From Pullilachnospira sp963929535 (GTDB lineage Bacteria > Bacillota > Clostridia > Lachnospirales > Lachnospiraceae), in NCBI GenBank assembly GCA_963929535.1, contig CAWVIZ010000014.1:310001-374000 (forward strand): 64,000 nucleotides of DNA, written 5' to 3'. How positions within the stretch are numbered: the stretch's first letter is position 1; every line of letters starts with the position of its first letter. A program made the position numbers and the translations under genes. Shown here one piece after another: positions 7,584 to 16,165 of this stretch. The notes below the pieces were generated by a model. It did not search any database. It saw only the letters and a list, made by a program, of their open reading frames with translations, and had not been told where the DNA came from.

Positions 7584-9476
7584 ATGAGTGAATTCAAATT
7601 GACCAGTGTGGAAGAGTTCGAGGCGGCCACCGAACGGCTGCTGGAGACAGGAAAAAAGGTAGGTGCGGACGCCTGGCAGCTTCGCGTGAAGAACCAGACG
7701 CCCCACTGCAAATTCGGCGAACAGGGAATCTGCTGCCGGATCTGTTCCATGGGTCCCTGCCGGATCACCCCCAAGGCTCCCAGAGGAATCTGCGGCTGTG
7801 ACGCCCACGGAATCGCCGGAAGAAATTTCCTGCGGTTTGTGGCGGGAGGAGCGGCTACCCATTCCGACCACGGAAGAGAGATCTGCCATACGTTACATAC
7901 CGTCGCTCCCGATGGAAATTATAAGGTAAAGGATCCGGAGAAGCTGCTGCGCATTGCCAAAGAGTGGGGCGTGGAGACCGAAGGAAAGGATATCTACGAT
8001 CTGGCGCATGAAATGTCCGAGCTGGCCCTTCTGGAGTACGGAAAGCCCTTCGGCGTGCAGCGCTGGCTGAAAAGAGCGCCTGAGCATACCCAGAAGCTGT
8101 GGCACGATGCGGAGATTGAGCCCCGGGCCATTGACCGGGAGGTATCCACCGCCATGCACATGACACATATGGGAAATTCCTGCAAGGCAGAGGCTCTGGT
8201 GCGCCAGTCCCTGCGTTCCGGAATGTCTGACGGATGGGGCGGTTCCATGTGCGGAACGGAGTTTTCCGATGTGATGTTCGGCACTCCCAAGCCGGTGGAT
8301 ACCGAGGCCAATCTGGGTGTTATGAAGGAGGATATGGTCAATATCATCGTACACGGCCATGATCCCAGCCTTTCTGAGATGATCTGCGAGTACGCGGAGG
8401 ATCCGGAGATGATCGCCCTGGCAAAATCCCTGGGAGCAAACGGGATCAATGTGGCGGGCGTCTGCTGTACTTCCAACGAAGTGGCTATGAGAAGAGGCGT
8501 TCCCATGGCCGGCAACTTCCTGCAGCAGGAAAATGTGGTGCTGACAGGGGCATGTGAGGCTATCGTGGTGGATGTGCAGTGTATTTTCCCGGCGTTGGGA
8601 CCGCTGTCCAAATGCTTCCATACGAAATTCATCACCACTTCTCCCATTGCCCAGATGCCGGATTCCGATTTTATCCGGTTTAATGCTGAGACTGCGGGAG
8701 AAAACGCCAAATTGATCGTGCGCACCGCTGTGGAGAATTTTGTCAACAGAAGAAAAGAGTTGGTATATATCCCCCAGATGAAGCAGAAGGCCACTGTGGG
8801 ATTTTCCACCGAGGCCATCGTGAAGGTGCTGGATGGTGTGACAAACAGCCAGGTGGATGTGACCGGAACCACAAAACCGCTGATCGAATGCATCACATCC
8901 GGAGTTATCCGGGGAGCCGTGGCCATGGTGGGCTGCAATAATCCCAGGATCCGTCCGGATTACGGCCATATTGAGCTGATGAAGAAGCTGATCGCCAATG
9001 ATATCATCGTGATCCTTTCCGGATGTTCTGCTCAGGCTGCCGCCCGTGCCGGACTGATGGACAAGAGAGCCAAGGATCTGTGCGGCGCAGGCCTGAAACG
9101 TGTCTGTGAGCTGGCAGATATCCCGCCGGTCCTGCACATGGGCTCCTGTGTGGATATCAGCCGTATGATGGTGCTGGCGTCTCAGCTTGCCAAAGATTCT
9201 GGCCTGAATATTTCCCAGCTTCCGCTGGTGGGCTGTGCGCCGGAGTGGATGTCTGAGAAGGCCATTTCCATTGGAAACTACGTGGTGGCCACCGGTATCG
9301 ACACCTTCCTGGGCGTGGATCCTCAGGTGAGCGGTTCCAGCGAGATGACCTACTGGCTGACAGAGGGAATCCGCGACTGGGTGGAGGCTGCCTACACGGT
9401 AGAGAAGGATATCGAGAAGCTGGGCGATGCCATGATCGCCAGGATCGAAGAGAAGCGCGCCGCGCTGGGAATCTGA
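7584..9476 (+). CDS. cooS: anaerobic carbon-monoxide dehydrogenase catalytic subunit
   Basis: A 630-residue Ni-Fe enzyme that interconverts CO and CO2; in acetogens it makes CO for acetyl-CoA synthase. The N-terminus has the cysteines of the D and B clusters (Cys42, Cys50, Cys51, Cys54, Cys59, Cys70), and later motifs carry C-cluster ligands: HGHDPSLSE, GACEAIVVDVQCIFP, VGCNNPRI, LSGCSAQAA and HMGSCVDIS. Length equals the family norm. The ribosome site is AAGGAGGATATC. acsB starts 16 bases after the stop, so the two form an operon; in acetogens this subunit is also called AcsA. No cooC-type maturation gene lies beside it. Confidence 0.97.
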   Translation: MSEFKLTSVEEFEAATERLLETGKKVGADAWQLRVKNQTPHCKFGEQGICCRICSMGPCRITPKAPRGICGCDAHGIAGRNFLRFVAGGAATHSDHGREICHTLHTVAPDGNYKVKDPEKLLRIAKEWGVETEGKDIYDLAHEMSELALLEYGKPFGVQRWLKRAPEHTQKLWHDAEIEPRAIDREVSTAMHMTHMGNSCKAEALVRQSLRSGMSDGWGGSMCGTEFSDVMFGTPKPVDTEANLGVMKEDMVNIIVHGHDPSLSEMICEYAEDPEMIALAKSLGANGINVAGVCCTSNEVAMRRGVPMAGNFLQQENVVLTGACEAIVVDVQCIFPALGPLSKCFHTKFITTSPIAQMPDSDFIRFNAETAGENAKLIVRTAVENFVNRRKELVYIPQMKQKATVGFSTEAIVKVLDGVTNSQVDVTGTTKPLIECITSGVIRGAVAMVGCNNPRIRPDYGHIELMKKLIANDIIVILSGCSAQAAARAGLMDKRAKDLCGAGLKRVCELADIPPVLHMGSCVDISRMMVLASQLAKDSGLNISQLPLVGCAPEWMSEKAISIGNYVVATGIDTFLGVDPQVSGSSEMTYWLTEGIRDWVEAAYTVEKDIEKLGDAMIARIEEKRAALGI

Positions 9477-9492
9477 CAGGAGGATACGGCAA

Positions 9493-11622
9493 ATGACATT
9501 ATTTGAAAGAGTATTCAATGGAAACGATGCCGTATACGGGCTGACAGAGCAGGCCATTGACGGCGCTATCGCCCGGTACGGCCAGGAGAAGGCAGTCAGC
9601 TTCCCTGACACTGCTTACAGCCTTCCCTGCTACTATTCTGTAACCGGCGTAAAGGTTACCAACCTGAAAGAGCTGAAAGAGGCTCTGGGCGTTGTAAAAA
9701 CCCTGATGACCAGAGAGCCCCGCTTAAACGACGCGTTCATGTCCGGTGTTGCCACCGCTCTGTGCGCGGAGTTCATCGAGGTCCTGAAATATATCGACGG
9801 CGCAGCTCCCTATCAGCAGCCCCTGTACGGCCATCTGCCGGACGCTGTGATCCGTGAGCTGGGTGTGCCGCTGGTAACCGGAGATATCCCGGGCGTAGCT
9901 GTTATCCTGGGTTCCGCTCCCAGCGTACAGGAAGGCGTGGATCTGGTAAAATCCTATCAGGCACAGGGTATCCTGGTAACTCTGGTAGGCGGTATCTGCG
10001 ATCAGGTAGCTGAGGCCGGCATGAACACCGGAGCCAATGTGCGTGTAATCCCCCTGGGCAAGGATGTGACCTCCGTAATCCATGTGGTATCCGTAGCTCT
10101 GAGAGCTGCCCTGATCTTCGGAAATATCACCCCCGGCGATTCCAAAGCGCTGATGGAGTACACCATGCAGCGTGTACCGGCCTTCGTCAATGCCTTCGCA
10201 CCGCTGGATGATGTGATCGTTGCCTGCGGAGCCGGCGCCATCGCTCTGGGATTCCCGGTAATCACCAACGAGACCGAGAATATCTTCCGGGTACCCAAGA
10301 GCCTGATCGTACAGGAGGATGTGAGCAAGTTCAACGCTACTTCCCTGGAGGCCCGCGACATCAAGATCAAGATCACCAGGATCGATATCCCGGTGGCATT
10401 TGCTTCCGCTTTCGAAGGTGAGATCATCCGCCGCGGCGACATGCAGGTGGAGTTCGACGGATCCCGTGTGGACTGCGCCGAGCTGGTACAGACCAAAGAC
10501 GCTTCCCAGGTGGAAGATCACAAGATCACCATCGTGGGACCGGATGTGGACGAGATGGAGCTGGGAAGCAAGAACAGCATCGCTTATGTGGTGGATGTTG
10601 CCGGAAAATCCATGCAGTCCGATTTCGAGCCGGTTATCGAGCGTAAGTTCCATAACTACATCAACTGCATCGAGGGTGTATACCACACCGGCCAGAGAGA
10701 TATGCAGAGAATCCGTATCAGCAAGAATGCCTTTGGGGCAGGCTTCCGCCTGAAACACATCGGCGAGGTGCTGTACGCTTCTGTAAAGAATGAGTTTGAG
10801 GCCGTGGTTGACAAATGTCAGGTGACCATCTACACCGATCCCGCAGAGTGTACAAGAGTGCGTCACGAAGTGGCGATCCCCACCTTTGAGAAACGTGACG
10901 ACCGTCTGAACAATCTGACGGATGAGTCTGTGGACGTATACTACAGTTGTATCCTGTGCCAGGCCTTCTCCCCGTCCCACGTATGCGTGGTAACTCCGGA
11001 GAGACTGGGACTGTGCGGAGCCGTTTCATGGCTGGATGCCAAAGCTACCAACGAGCTGGATCCCAACGGACCCTGCCAGGTGATCACCAAAGAGCGGGTG
11101 ATCGACGAACGGATCGGAGAGTACGAGGATGTGAACGAGGCAGTGAAGAAGTTCTCCCAGGGAGCCCTGGAGGATGTATCCCTGTACTCCATCATGGAGA
11201 AACCCATGACCTCCTGCGGATGCTTCGAGTGTATCTGCGGAATCGAGCCCTTCTCCAACGGAGTGTGCATCGCCAACCGTGAGTACGCAGGTATGACTCC
11301 TCTGGGAATGACCTTCCCCGAGCTGGCTTCCATGACAGGCGGCGGAGTACAGACACACGGATTCATGGGCCATGGAAAACATTTCATCGGTTCCAAGAAG
11401 TTCATGAAAGCAGAGGGCGGTGTTGCCAGGATCGTATGGATGCCCAAAGAGCTGAAAGAGACGGTTGCCGAGAGACTGAACCAGACAGCGAAAGAGCTGT
11501 ACGGAATTGACAACTTCACCGATATGATCGGAGATGAGACCATCGCTACGGATCCGGAAACTCTGGTAGAGTTCCTGACAGAGAAGGGCCATCCGGCCCT
11601 GGGAATGGATCCCATGATGTAA
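9493..11622 (+). CDS. acsB: CO-methylating acetyl-CoA synthase (ACS beta/alpha subunit)
   Basis: A 709-residue enzyme that joins CO, a methyl group from the corrinoid protein and CoA into acetyl-CoA. The A-cluster ligands are visible: C-x2-C-x8-C-x9-C starting at Cys486 (CILCQAFSPSHVC...LCG) for the 4Fe-4S part, and Cys575-Gly-Cys577 in SCGCFECICG, which holds the nickel sites. The N-terminal domain, which contacts CO dehydrogenase, is present, so this is the full bacterial form. It follows cooS in one operon and ends at a strong terminator. The corrinoid protein, methyltransferase and maturation genes that usually sit next to it are absent from this window. Confidence 0.97.
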   Translation: MTLFERVFNGNDAVYGLTEQAIDGAIARYGQEKAVSFPDTAYSLPCYYSVTGVKVTNLKELKEALGVVKTLMTREPRLNDAFMSGVATALCAEFIEVLKYIDGAAPYQQPLYGHLPDAVIRELGVPLVTGDIPGVAVILGSAPSVQEGVDLVKSYQAQGILVTLVGGICDQVAEAGMNTGANVRVIPLGKDVTSVIHVVSVALRAALIFGNITPGDSKALMEYTMQRVPAFVNAFAPLDDVIVACGAGAIALGFPVITNETENIFRVPKSLIVQEDVSKFNATSLEARDIKIKITRIDIPVAFASAFEGEIIRRGDMQVEFDGSRVDCAELVQTKDASQVEDHKITIVGPDVDEMELGSKNSIAYVVDVAGKSMQSDFEPVIERKFHNYINCIEGVYHTGQRDMQRIRISKNAFGAGFRLKHIGEVLYASVKNEFEAVVDKCQVTIYTDPAECTRVRHEVAIPTFEKRDDRLNNLTDESVDVYYSCILCQAFSPSHVCVVTPERLGLCGAVSWLDAKATNELDPNGPCQVITKERVIDERIGEYEDVNEAVKKFSQGALEDVSLYSIMEKPMTSCGCFECICGIEPFSNGVCIANREYAGMTPLGMTFPELASMTGGGVQTHGFMGHGKHFIGSKKFMKAEGGVARIVWMPKELKETVAERLNQTAKELYGIDNFTDMIGDETIATDPETLVEFLTEKGHPALGMDPMM

Positions 11623-11690
11623 GATATGCCATCCCGCAGGGCGGAGGAGTCTTTGGGAAAACAGACCCGAGCCCTGATGCGGAAAGATAA

Positions 11691-11748
11691 AAACCGCGGG
11701 AAAATGATCACTGTGGAATCACACTGTGGAATCATTTTCCCGCGGTTT
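11691..11748. terminator. strong bidirectional terminator
   Basis: A perfect 18-bp stem (11691-11708 with 11731-11748) between convergent acsB and the DUF362 gene. The loop contains the 9-mer CACTGTGGA twice. Confidence 0.9.
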
Positions 11749-11776
11749 CATTATGAAGCCCAATAGCCTGGCTTTA

Positions 11777-12781
11777 TCATCCCTCTCCAAAGGGAACCAC
11801 ATCCGCAACAGCTTCGTCAAGACTGATCTTCCGGTCCCCATGGTCAATATCCAGCAGCCGGTATCTGTCATTTCCCATACCCAGCTCTTTCATATAGGTA
11901 AGCTGGCGCAGGCCATGGCGGGATTCCATCCGCTCTGTCAGGGCGTGGCGGTCTTCCTCTTTCAGCGCATAGATCAGATCCACGGAAGCCTGGTCGATGG
12001 CGAGAATATCTCTGGAAGCCAGGATTCCGATATTCGGCGTTACCACGGGCTCTGCGGCTATCCCCTCGCAGTCGCAGGAAACCGACATGTTTCTCAGGAC
12101 GTTCACATAGCTGATCCGGTCTCCGAAATGATCAGTCACCGCTTTGGCTGATTCAGTCATCCTCTCCATGAATTCTTCATTGGAAATATCCCACATATCA
12201 TCAGAACCCGGTGTGGTGTGGATCATCCGTTTCCCGATCCGTCCGTCCGCGCATCCGATGCCGATATTTTTATTGGAGCCGCCGAAACCGCCTTTGGAGT
12301 GCCCTTTAAAATGTGTCAGGACGAACAGAGAATTATAATTCAGGAGATTCTTTCCCATATGCATTTCCGTAAACCATTTTCCGCCCTTTATCGGGAGCGC
12401 CGCGGTATCCTCAGCATCCATGATATCCACAGGGCAGAAGGTCCATCCGTTGACTTTCAAAGTCTCCAGATGCTGCCTGGTGGTGTATCGTCCGCCTTCG
12501 TAATAAGTATTGGTCTCCACGATGGATGCGCCGGAAAGCTCTCTTTTGATCAGTTCCTCCACCCAGGGGCGGGGAATAATATTGGGACCGTGAGGTTCAC
12601 CGGTGTGCAGCTTGATGCCAACCTTACCGGCCAGATTTCCGCTGATCCGCTGATAGATCTTCCGAAGTCCGGCAGCAGAGAGATCCCTGGTAAAATAAAC
12701 CACAGATTCGTCCCCTGTACGCTGTTCATAGGGAATATACTGGTCCCCGCCTGTTCCGGGTACCGGTTTTTGATTTGACAT
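11777..12781 (-). CDS. DUF362 domain-containing protein
   Basis: A 334-residue soluble protein. VVYFTRDLSAAGLRKIYQRI, VGIKLHTGEPHGPNIIPRPW, THFKGHSKGGFGGSNKNIGIG and DILAIDQASVDLIY are typical of DUF362 proteins, a widespread anaerobic family often found with ferredoxin domains. No 4Fe-4S ferredoxin motif is seen here, only a Cys pair (SCDCEG). The function of the family is not established. The ATG at 12781 is chosen because AGGAGG lies 7 bases before it; a TTG two codons upstream is too close. It converges on acsB, so it is not part of that operon. Confidence 0.85.
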   Translation of the reverse strand: MSNQKPVPGTGGDQYIPYEQRTGDESVVYFTRDLSAAGLRKIYQRISGNLAGKVGIKLHTGEPHGPNIIPRPWVEELIKRELSGASIVETNTYYEGGRYTTRQHLETLKVNGWTFCPVDIMDAEDTAALPIKGGKWFTEMHMGKNLLNYNSLFVLTHFKGHSKGGFGGSNKNIGIGCADGRIGKRMIHTTPGSDDMWDISNEEFMERMTESAKAVTDHFGDRISYVNVLRNMSVSCDCEGIAAEPVVTPNIGILASRDILAIDQASVDLIYALKEEDRHALTERMESRHGLRQLTYMKELGMGNDRYRLLDIDHGDRKISLDEAVADVVPFGEG

Positions 12782-12874
12782 ACGCAATTCCTCCTTACTT
12801 CCTGTGAAAATCAGTCTGTAACATTCTGGCCTTCCGCTTTTTTCGCTGTGCGCCAGTGAGCGGTTACCATTTTT

Positions 12875-12904
12875 ATCATATCACAAAAAAGAGAAAAGTA
12901 TCAA
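12875..12904 (-). promoter_or_regulatory. promoter of the DUF362 gene
   Basis: TTGATA (12899-12904) and TATGAT (12875-12880) on the minus strand with an 18-base spacer. Confidence 0.55.
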
Positions 12905-12907
12905 TCT

Positions 12908-13930
12908 TTACAGAAGTTCTGCCAGTTTTTCCACATCCTCCCTGCGGGTGGCCCAGGAGGTAGCCAGCCGGACTATCGTGTGCTGATCGTCCATCCGTTC
13001 CCAGAAGCTGAAGCCTGCCTGTTCCCGCAGCTTTTCCAGCTTCCGGTTTTCCAGGATCAGAAACTGCTGGTTGGTGGGAGACGCATAATAGAACCGGCAG
13101 CCCTTTTGGGACAGCTTTTCCTTCAGAAGGTTGGCCATATCAATGGCGTGGCGGGAAATACGGAGATACAGCTGGTCGGTAAACAGAGTGTCAAACTGGA
13201 TTCCCAAAAGCCGGCCTTTGGCCAGAAGCGCGCCCTCCTGCTTTACGATGGTAAAGAAATGAGGGACAAGAGGCCGGGGAAATACCAGAGCCTCACCGAA
13301 CAGGGCTCCCACCTTGGTACCGCCGATGTAAAATGCATCGCAGTTCTGCGCTATGATCTCCAGGGTCACATCGGTTTTTTCGGCGGCCAGCCCGTATCCC
13401 ATACGGGCGCCGTCCATATAAAGACGCAGATGATACCGACCGCAGATCTCATGCAGCCGTTCCAGTTCTTTGCGGGTGTACAGCGCGCCGTATTCTGTGG
13501 GATGGGAAATATAGACCATTCCGGGCCATACCATATGGTCTTTGTTCTCGTCCCCGTAAAAAGTCTCCAGCCAGGAAACCAGTGCCTCCAGGCGGATCTT
13601 TCCCAGATCATGGGGAAGAGAGATCACCTTATGGCCGCCGGCTTCTACAGCCCCTGCCTCGTGGACGCTGATGTGGCCGGTTTCCGCAGACAGAACCCCT
13701 TCCCAGGGTTTGAGAAGGCTTTTGATGGCCACCGCATTGGTCTGGGTGCCTCCCACCAGAAAATGCACCTCTGCCTGGGGAGCGCGGCAGACCTGGCAGA
13801 TTTTTTTGCGGGCGCTTTCACAGTAAGGGTCTGTACCGTAGCCCGCTGTTTTTTCCATATTGGTTTCCTGAAGCTTCTGCATGATCAGGGGATGCGCCCC
13901 TTCCAGATAGTCACTTTCAAAATGCAGCAT
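12908..13930 (-). CDS. ltaE: low-specificity threonine aldolase (beta-eliminating lyase family)
   Basis: A 340-residue PLP enzyme of the aspartate-aminotransferase fold that should split threonine or allo-threonine into glycine and acetaldehyde. The PLP lysine is Lys206 in YIGGTKVGALFGEA, and Asp173 in YMDGARMGYG should hold the pyridine nitrogen; GGTQTNAVA binds the phosphate. The start MLHFESDYLEGAHP matches the family, in which the substrate site begins at the N-terminus. It lies downstream of the zinc-ribbon gene on the same strand but is separated from it by a hairpin, so it may be transcribed alone. Confidence 0.9.
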   Translation of the reverse strand: MLHFESDYLEGAHPLIMQKLQETNMEKTAGYGTDPYCESARKKICQVCRAPQAEVHFLVGGTQTNAVAIKSLLKPWEGVLSAETGHISVHEAGAVEAGGHKVISLPHDLGKIRLEALVSWLETFYGDENKDHMVWPGMVYISHPTEYGALYTRKELERLHEICGRYHLRLYMDGARMGYGLAAEKTDVTLEIIAQNCDAFYIGGTKVGALFGEALVFPRPLVPHFFTIVKQEGALLAKGRLLGIQFDTLFTDQLYLRISRHAIDMANLLKEKLSQKGCRFYYASPTNQQFLILENRKLEKLREQAGFSFWERMDDQHTIVRLATSWATRREDVEKLAELL

Positions 13931-13952
13931 ACAATTCTCCTTTTCCTTCTGT

Positions 13953-13993
13953 CACATAACGGTCCAGTCGGAAGACTGAACCGTTATCCTGTG
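13953..13993 (-). terminator. hairpin between the zinc-ribbon and threonine aldolase genes
   Basis: A long imperfect stem (about 13953-13969 with 13974-13993; arms CACATAACGGT...ACCGTTATCCTGTG) around GGAA. There is no clear T-run on the minus strand, so it could be a processing or attenuation site instead of a terminator. Confidence 0.5.
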
Positions 13994-13996
13994 GTA

Positions 13997-14947
13997 TTAT
14001 ATATGAGTTTCCACGAATTCATCGATCTTCCGGATACGTATCTCCCGCATCTTAAAGGCGCCAAAGCCCATGATAACGAAAAATGCGATCTGACCGATGG
14101 AAAGCAGATCTGTCACGCTTCCCGGAAAAGCAAATCCGGGATTCCAGCGGACCATAAAGTCTATCATCCGGTTGATGATGTTCAGGAAATAATTGATACC
14201 GTCGATGATCTGGAAGATAAAGAAAAATACCAGATAAAATACCACACATTTGATTGCGGAACCTTTCAGCCAACGGTTATCCTCCATCATCAGTACATAA
14301 ACAGCTAAAAGGATCAGGATCACCGGGCTGATCAGCGCGGAGAAATAGATGATCGCTCCCAGCATTCCCACTGTGATCCCCAGACGGGTTCGGGGCTGAG
14401 GCCGCTGATAATACTGCTGCTGATAACCCTGCCGCTGGAATGATCCTGCCCCCTGCTGACGATATTGTCGATACCGATCGGAACCTTCCTGGAAAGTCTG
14501 GCCGGTATCCTCATGAAACTGCCGGTACTGTCCGGTGTCATTCTGCCGGTACGGATCGGCGCCGTCCTGCTGAGACCGGCGGTACGGATCGGCATCGTCC
14601 TGCTGAGACTGCCGGTATGGATCGGCACCGTCCTGCTGAGACTGCCGGTACGGATCGGCATCGTCCTGCTGAGATTGCCGGTATGGATCGGTACTGTCCT
14701 GCCGGAACTGCTGTGAGTTTGAGGTCTCCTCCTGTTCCCCGGTCTGCCGGGGTTCCTCCGCATTGTTTTGCTGCTGAAGGTCAGCTTCGTTTTTCTGCCG
14801 GGCGGACTGCTTCCGCTGATGGTGTTTCTGAGTGCCAGATGATTCCTGATGATATCCTCCATCCTGCTGACCGCGGGACGGGGTTCCGCAGGTGGGACAG
14901 TAGGGACTGCCGTCAGGAACATTGCTGCCGCAATTTGGACAAAACAT
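13997..14947 (-). CDS. zinc-ribbon membrane protein with tandem Gln/Asp repeats
   Basis: A 316-residue protein. The N-terminus MFCPNCGSNVPDGSPYCPTCG is a zinc ribbon (Cys3, Cys6, Cys17, Cys20). A long polar linker rich in Gln follows and contains about five 11-residue repeats of the form DPYRQSQQDDA, then a Gln/Tyr-rich stretch. The last third has about three membrane segments (LGITVGMLGAIIYFSALISP, IKCVVFYLVFFFIFQII, IGQIAFFVIMGFGAF). The function is unknown; similar architectures are frequent in Firmicutes. The ATG at 14947 has a GGGAGG site, and an upstream in-frame ATG would drop the ribbon from the N-terminus. Confidence 0.8.
   Translation of the reverse strand: MFCPNCGSNVPDGSPYCPTCGTPSRGQQDGGYHQESSGTQKHHQRKQSARQKNEADLQQQNNAEEPRQTGEQEETSNSQQFRQDSTDPYRQSQQDDADPYRQSQQDGADPYRQSQQDDADPYRRSQQDGADPYRQNDTGQYRQFHEDTGQTFQEGSDRYRQYRQQGAGSFQRQGYQQQYYQRPQPRTRLGITVGMLGAIIYFSALISPVILILLAVYVLMMEDNRWLKGSAIKCVVFYLVFFFIFQIIDGINYFLNIINRMIDFMVRWNPGFAFPGSVTDLLSIGQIAFFVIMGFGAFKMREIRIRKIDEFVETHI
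14542..14709 (-). repeat. 33-bp coding minisatellite in the zinc-ribbon gene
   Basis: About five near-identical 33-bp units (TGCCGGTAYGGATCGGCRYC...) encode the DPYRQSQQD(D/G)A repeats. Units differ mostly at alternating positions, which suggests recent duplication and likely copy-number variation. Confidence 0.85.
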
Positions 14948-14971
14948 GATGTCGCCTCCCTTGTTTATTTT

Positions 14972-15040
14972 CGCGGGCAGTGAGCCAGGCGGACGTGCCG
15001 GCACGTCCATCTGGCCAATGCCGCCAGGTTCAAATACCCC
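14972..15040 (+). repeat. dispersed hairpin repeat, copy A (diverged)
   Basis: Same layout as the copies at 41255, 45223 and 45335: GCGGGCA, then stem GCCAG/CTGGC, then stem GGACGTGC/GCACGTCC around CG, then TGCCG and a GGTTCAAATACCCC tail. Two of its base pairs differ from the other copies on both arms, so pairing is kept. Confidence 0.8.
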
Positions 15041-15222
15041 CAGATCTGCCGCGGGGCACTGTGCGCGGGTACACGCACCTGGCGTCTCCGAGGCGGATGC
15101 TGACTTTTGTTGTTTCCATTATAGATGAGAGGTCAAAGCAGCGTCAAGATTTGTATTCTTAGGATTTCCTTAATTTGACCAGCAGGCCGGCCAGCGGAAA
15201 ACAATCACAAAAATATGCAGCG

Positions 15223-15535
15223 GTTATCTCACTGTAACTGTTCAGCCTTCCAATATCCCGCGAGGGCGCTGTGTGCCAGTGGCACACGATAAGCGCCGAC
15301 CGAAACGGAGTGTAGACCGCTGTGTGCCAGAGGCACACGATAAGCGCCGACCGAAACGGAGTGCAGACCGCTGTGTGCCAGTGGCACACGATAAGCGCCG
15401 ACCGAAACGGAGTGCAGACCCCGCCGCATTTGCGGAGGGATCCCGAGAACTGCGGGTGCCAGGCTGCGCAAAATCGCAGCCTGTGTGCATGCTTTTGTAA
15501 CTATGAAGCCGAAAGGCTGAACTGTTACATCTCAC
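15223..15535 (+). repeat. composite intergenic repeat with three 51-bp units
   Basis: Three exact-length units (15268-15318, 15319-15369, 15370-15420) carry a short palindrome such as TGTGCCAGTGGCACA followed by CGATAAGCGCCGACCGAAACGGAGTG (given in part). The set is flanked by near-perfect inverted arms, TGTAACTGTTCAGCCTT at 15233-15249 and AAGGCTGAACTGTTACA at 15514-15530. A similar arm occurs upstream of the LysR gene (about 5804-5836). No protein frame is credible here. Confidence 0.75.
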
Positions 15536-15568
15536 TCCTCGATCTCCGGGGAATGGCCGTAAAAGATG

Positions 15569-15597
15569 TGGAATATCTGCTGAAAATGGATTATAAT
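15569..15597 (+). promoter_or_regulatory. promoter of ridA
   Basis: TGGAAT (15569-15574), 17-base spacer, perfect TATAAT (15592-15597), about 70 bases before the start. Confidence 0.55.
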
Positions 15598-15669
15598 AGA
15601 ATCTGCGGCGGGGCTTGGGAGATGACCTGTGGAAAGTCAGCCCTTGCCGGGAAATGGAGGAATTTAGAG

Positions 15670-16050
15670 ATGAGAAAGACAATTCATGCAGAAAAAGCAC
15701 CGGCAGCGGTGGGCCCCTATGTACATGCTGTACAGGCCGGAAATATGGTATTTACCTCCGGACAGCTGGGGCTGGATCCCCAGGATGGAAGCATGCCGGA
15801 AGGAATCCAGGCACAGACGCACCAGGCCCTTAAAAATCTGGGAGCGGTACTTGAGGCAGCGGGGCTGGGCTATGAAGATGTGGTACGTACCATGGTATTC
15901 TTGGACAGTATGGACGATTTTGCCGCAGTGAATGAGATTTATGCCCAGTATTTCAAAGAGTCTGCGCCTGCCAGATCCTGTGTGGAGGTGGCAAGACTTC
16001 CCAAAGGCGGACTGATTGAGATCGAGGCGATCGCGGTACAGAAGGACTGA
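15670..16050 (+). CDS. ridA: RidA family enamine/imine deaminase
   Basis: A 126-residue protein that should hydrolyse reactive 2-aminoacrylate and related imines formed by PLP enzymes such as threonine and serine dehydratases. The family signature ARSCVEVARLPKGGLIEIEAIA is complete, with the carboxylate-binding Arg102 and Glu117 in the expected places; PVGPY-like AAVGPYVHA opens the active site. Length matches the family. GGAGG is 10 bases before the ATG. It is a single-gene unit between a repeat and a terminator. Confidence 0.95.
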   Translation: MRKTIHAEKAPAAVGPYVHAVQAGNMVFTSGQLGLDPQDGSMPEGIQAQTHQALKNLGAVLEAAGLGYEDVVRTMVFLDSMDDFAAVNEIYAQYFKESAPARSCVEVARLPKGGLIEIEAIAVQKD

Positions 16051-16101
16051 TGGGAGATGAACCGGTTTTGCGGTTTGTCAGCTCTCTGTTTGGACCAGAT
16101 G

Positions 16102-16137
16102 AAAAGCTCTCCGGATGAAGGTCTCCGAAGAGCTTTT
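16102..16137. terminator. terminator between ridA and the AraC gene
   Basis: AAAAGCTCT (16102-16110) pairs with AGAGCTTTT (16129-16137), with an inner CGGA/TCCG stem. It is usable from both strands. Confidence 0.8.
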
Positions 16138-16165
16138 GTCATGAAAAGCATGGCAAGCGCCGGCA

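Noticed and set aside
7893..9611. Long minus-strand open frame across cooS (and similar ones across acsB and the FtsX permease)
   Set aside because: They are antisense to well-identified genes, have no ribosome sites and encode His/Ser/Arg-rich nonsense typical of shadow frames in GC-rich DNA.
15268..15420. 51-bp triplicate as a CRISPR array
   Set aside because: The units are directly adjacent with no unique spacers, and no cas genes lie nearby.
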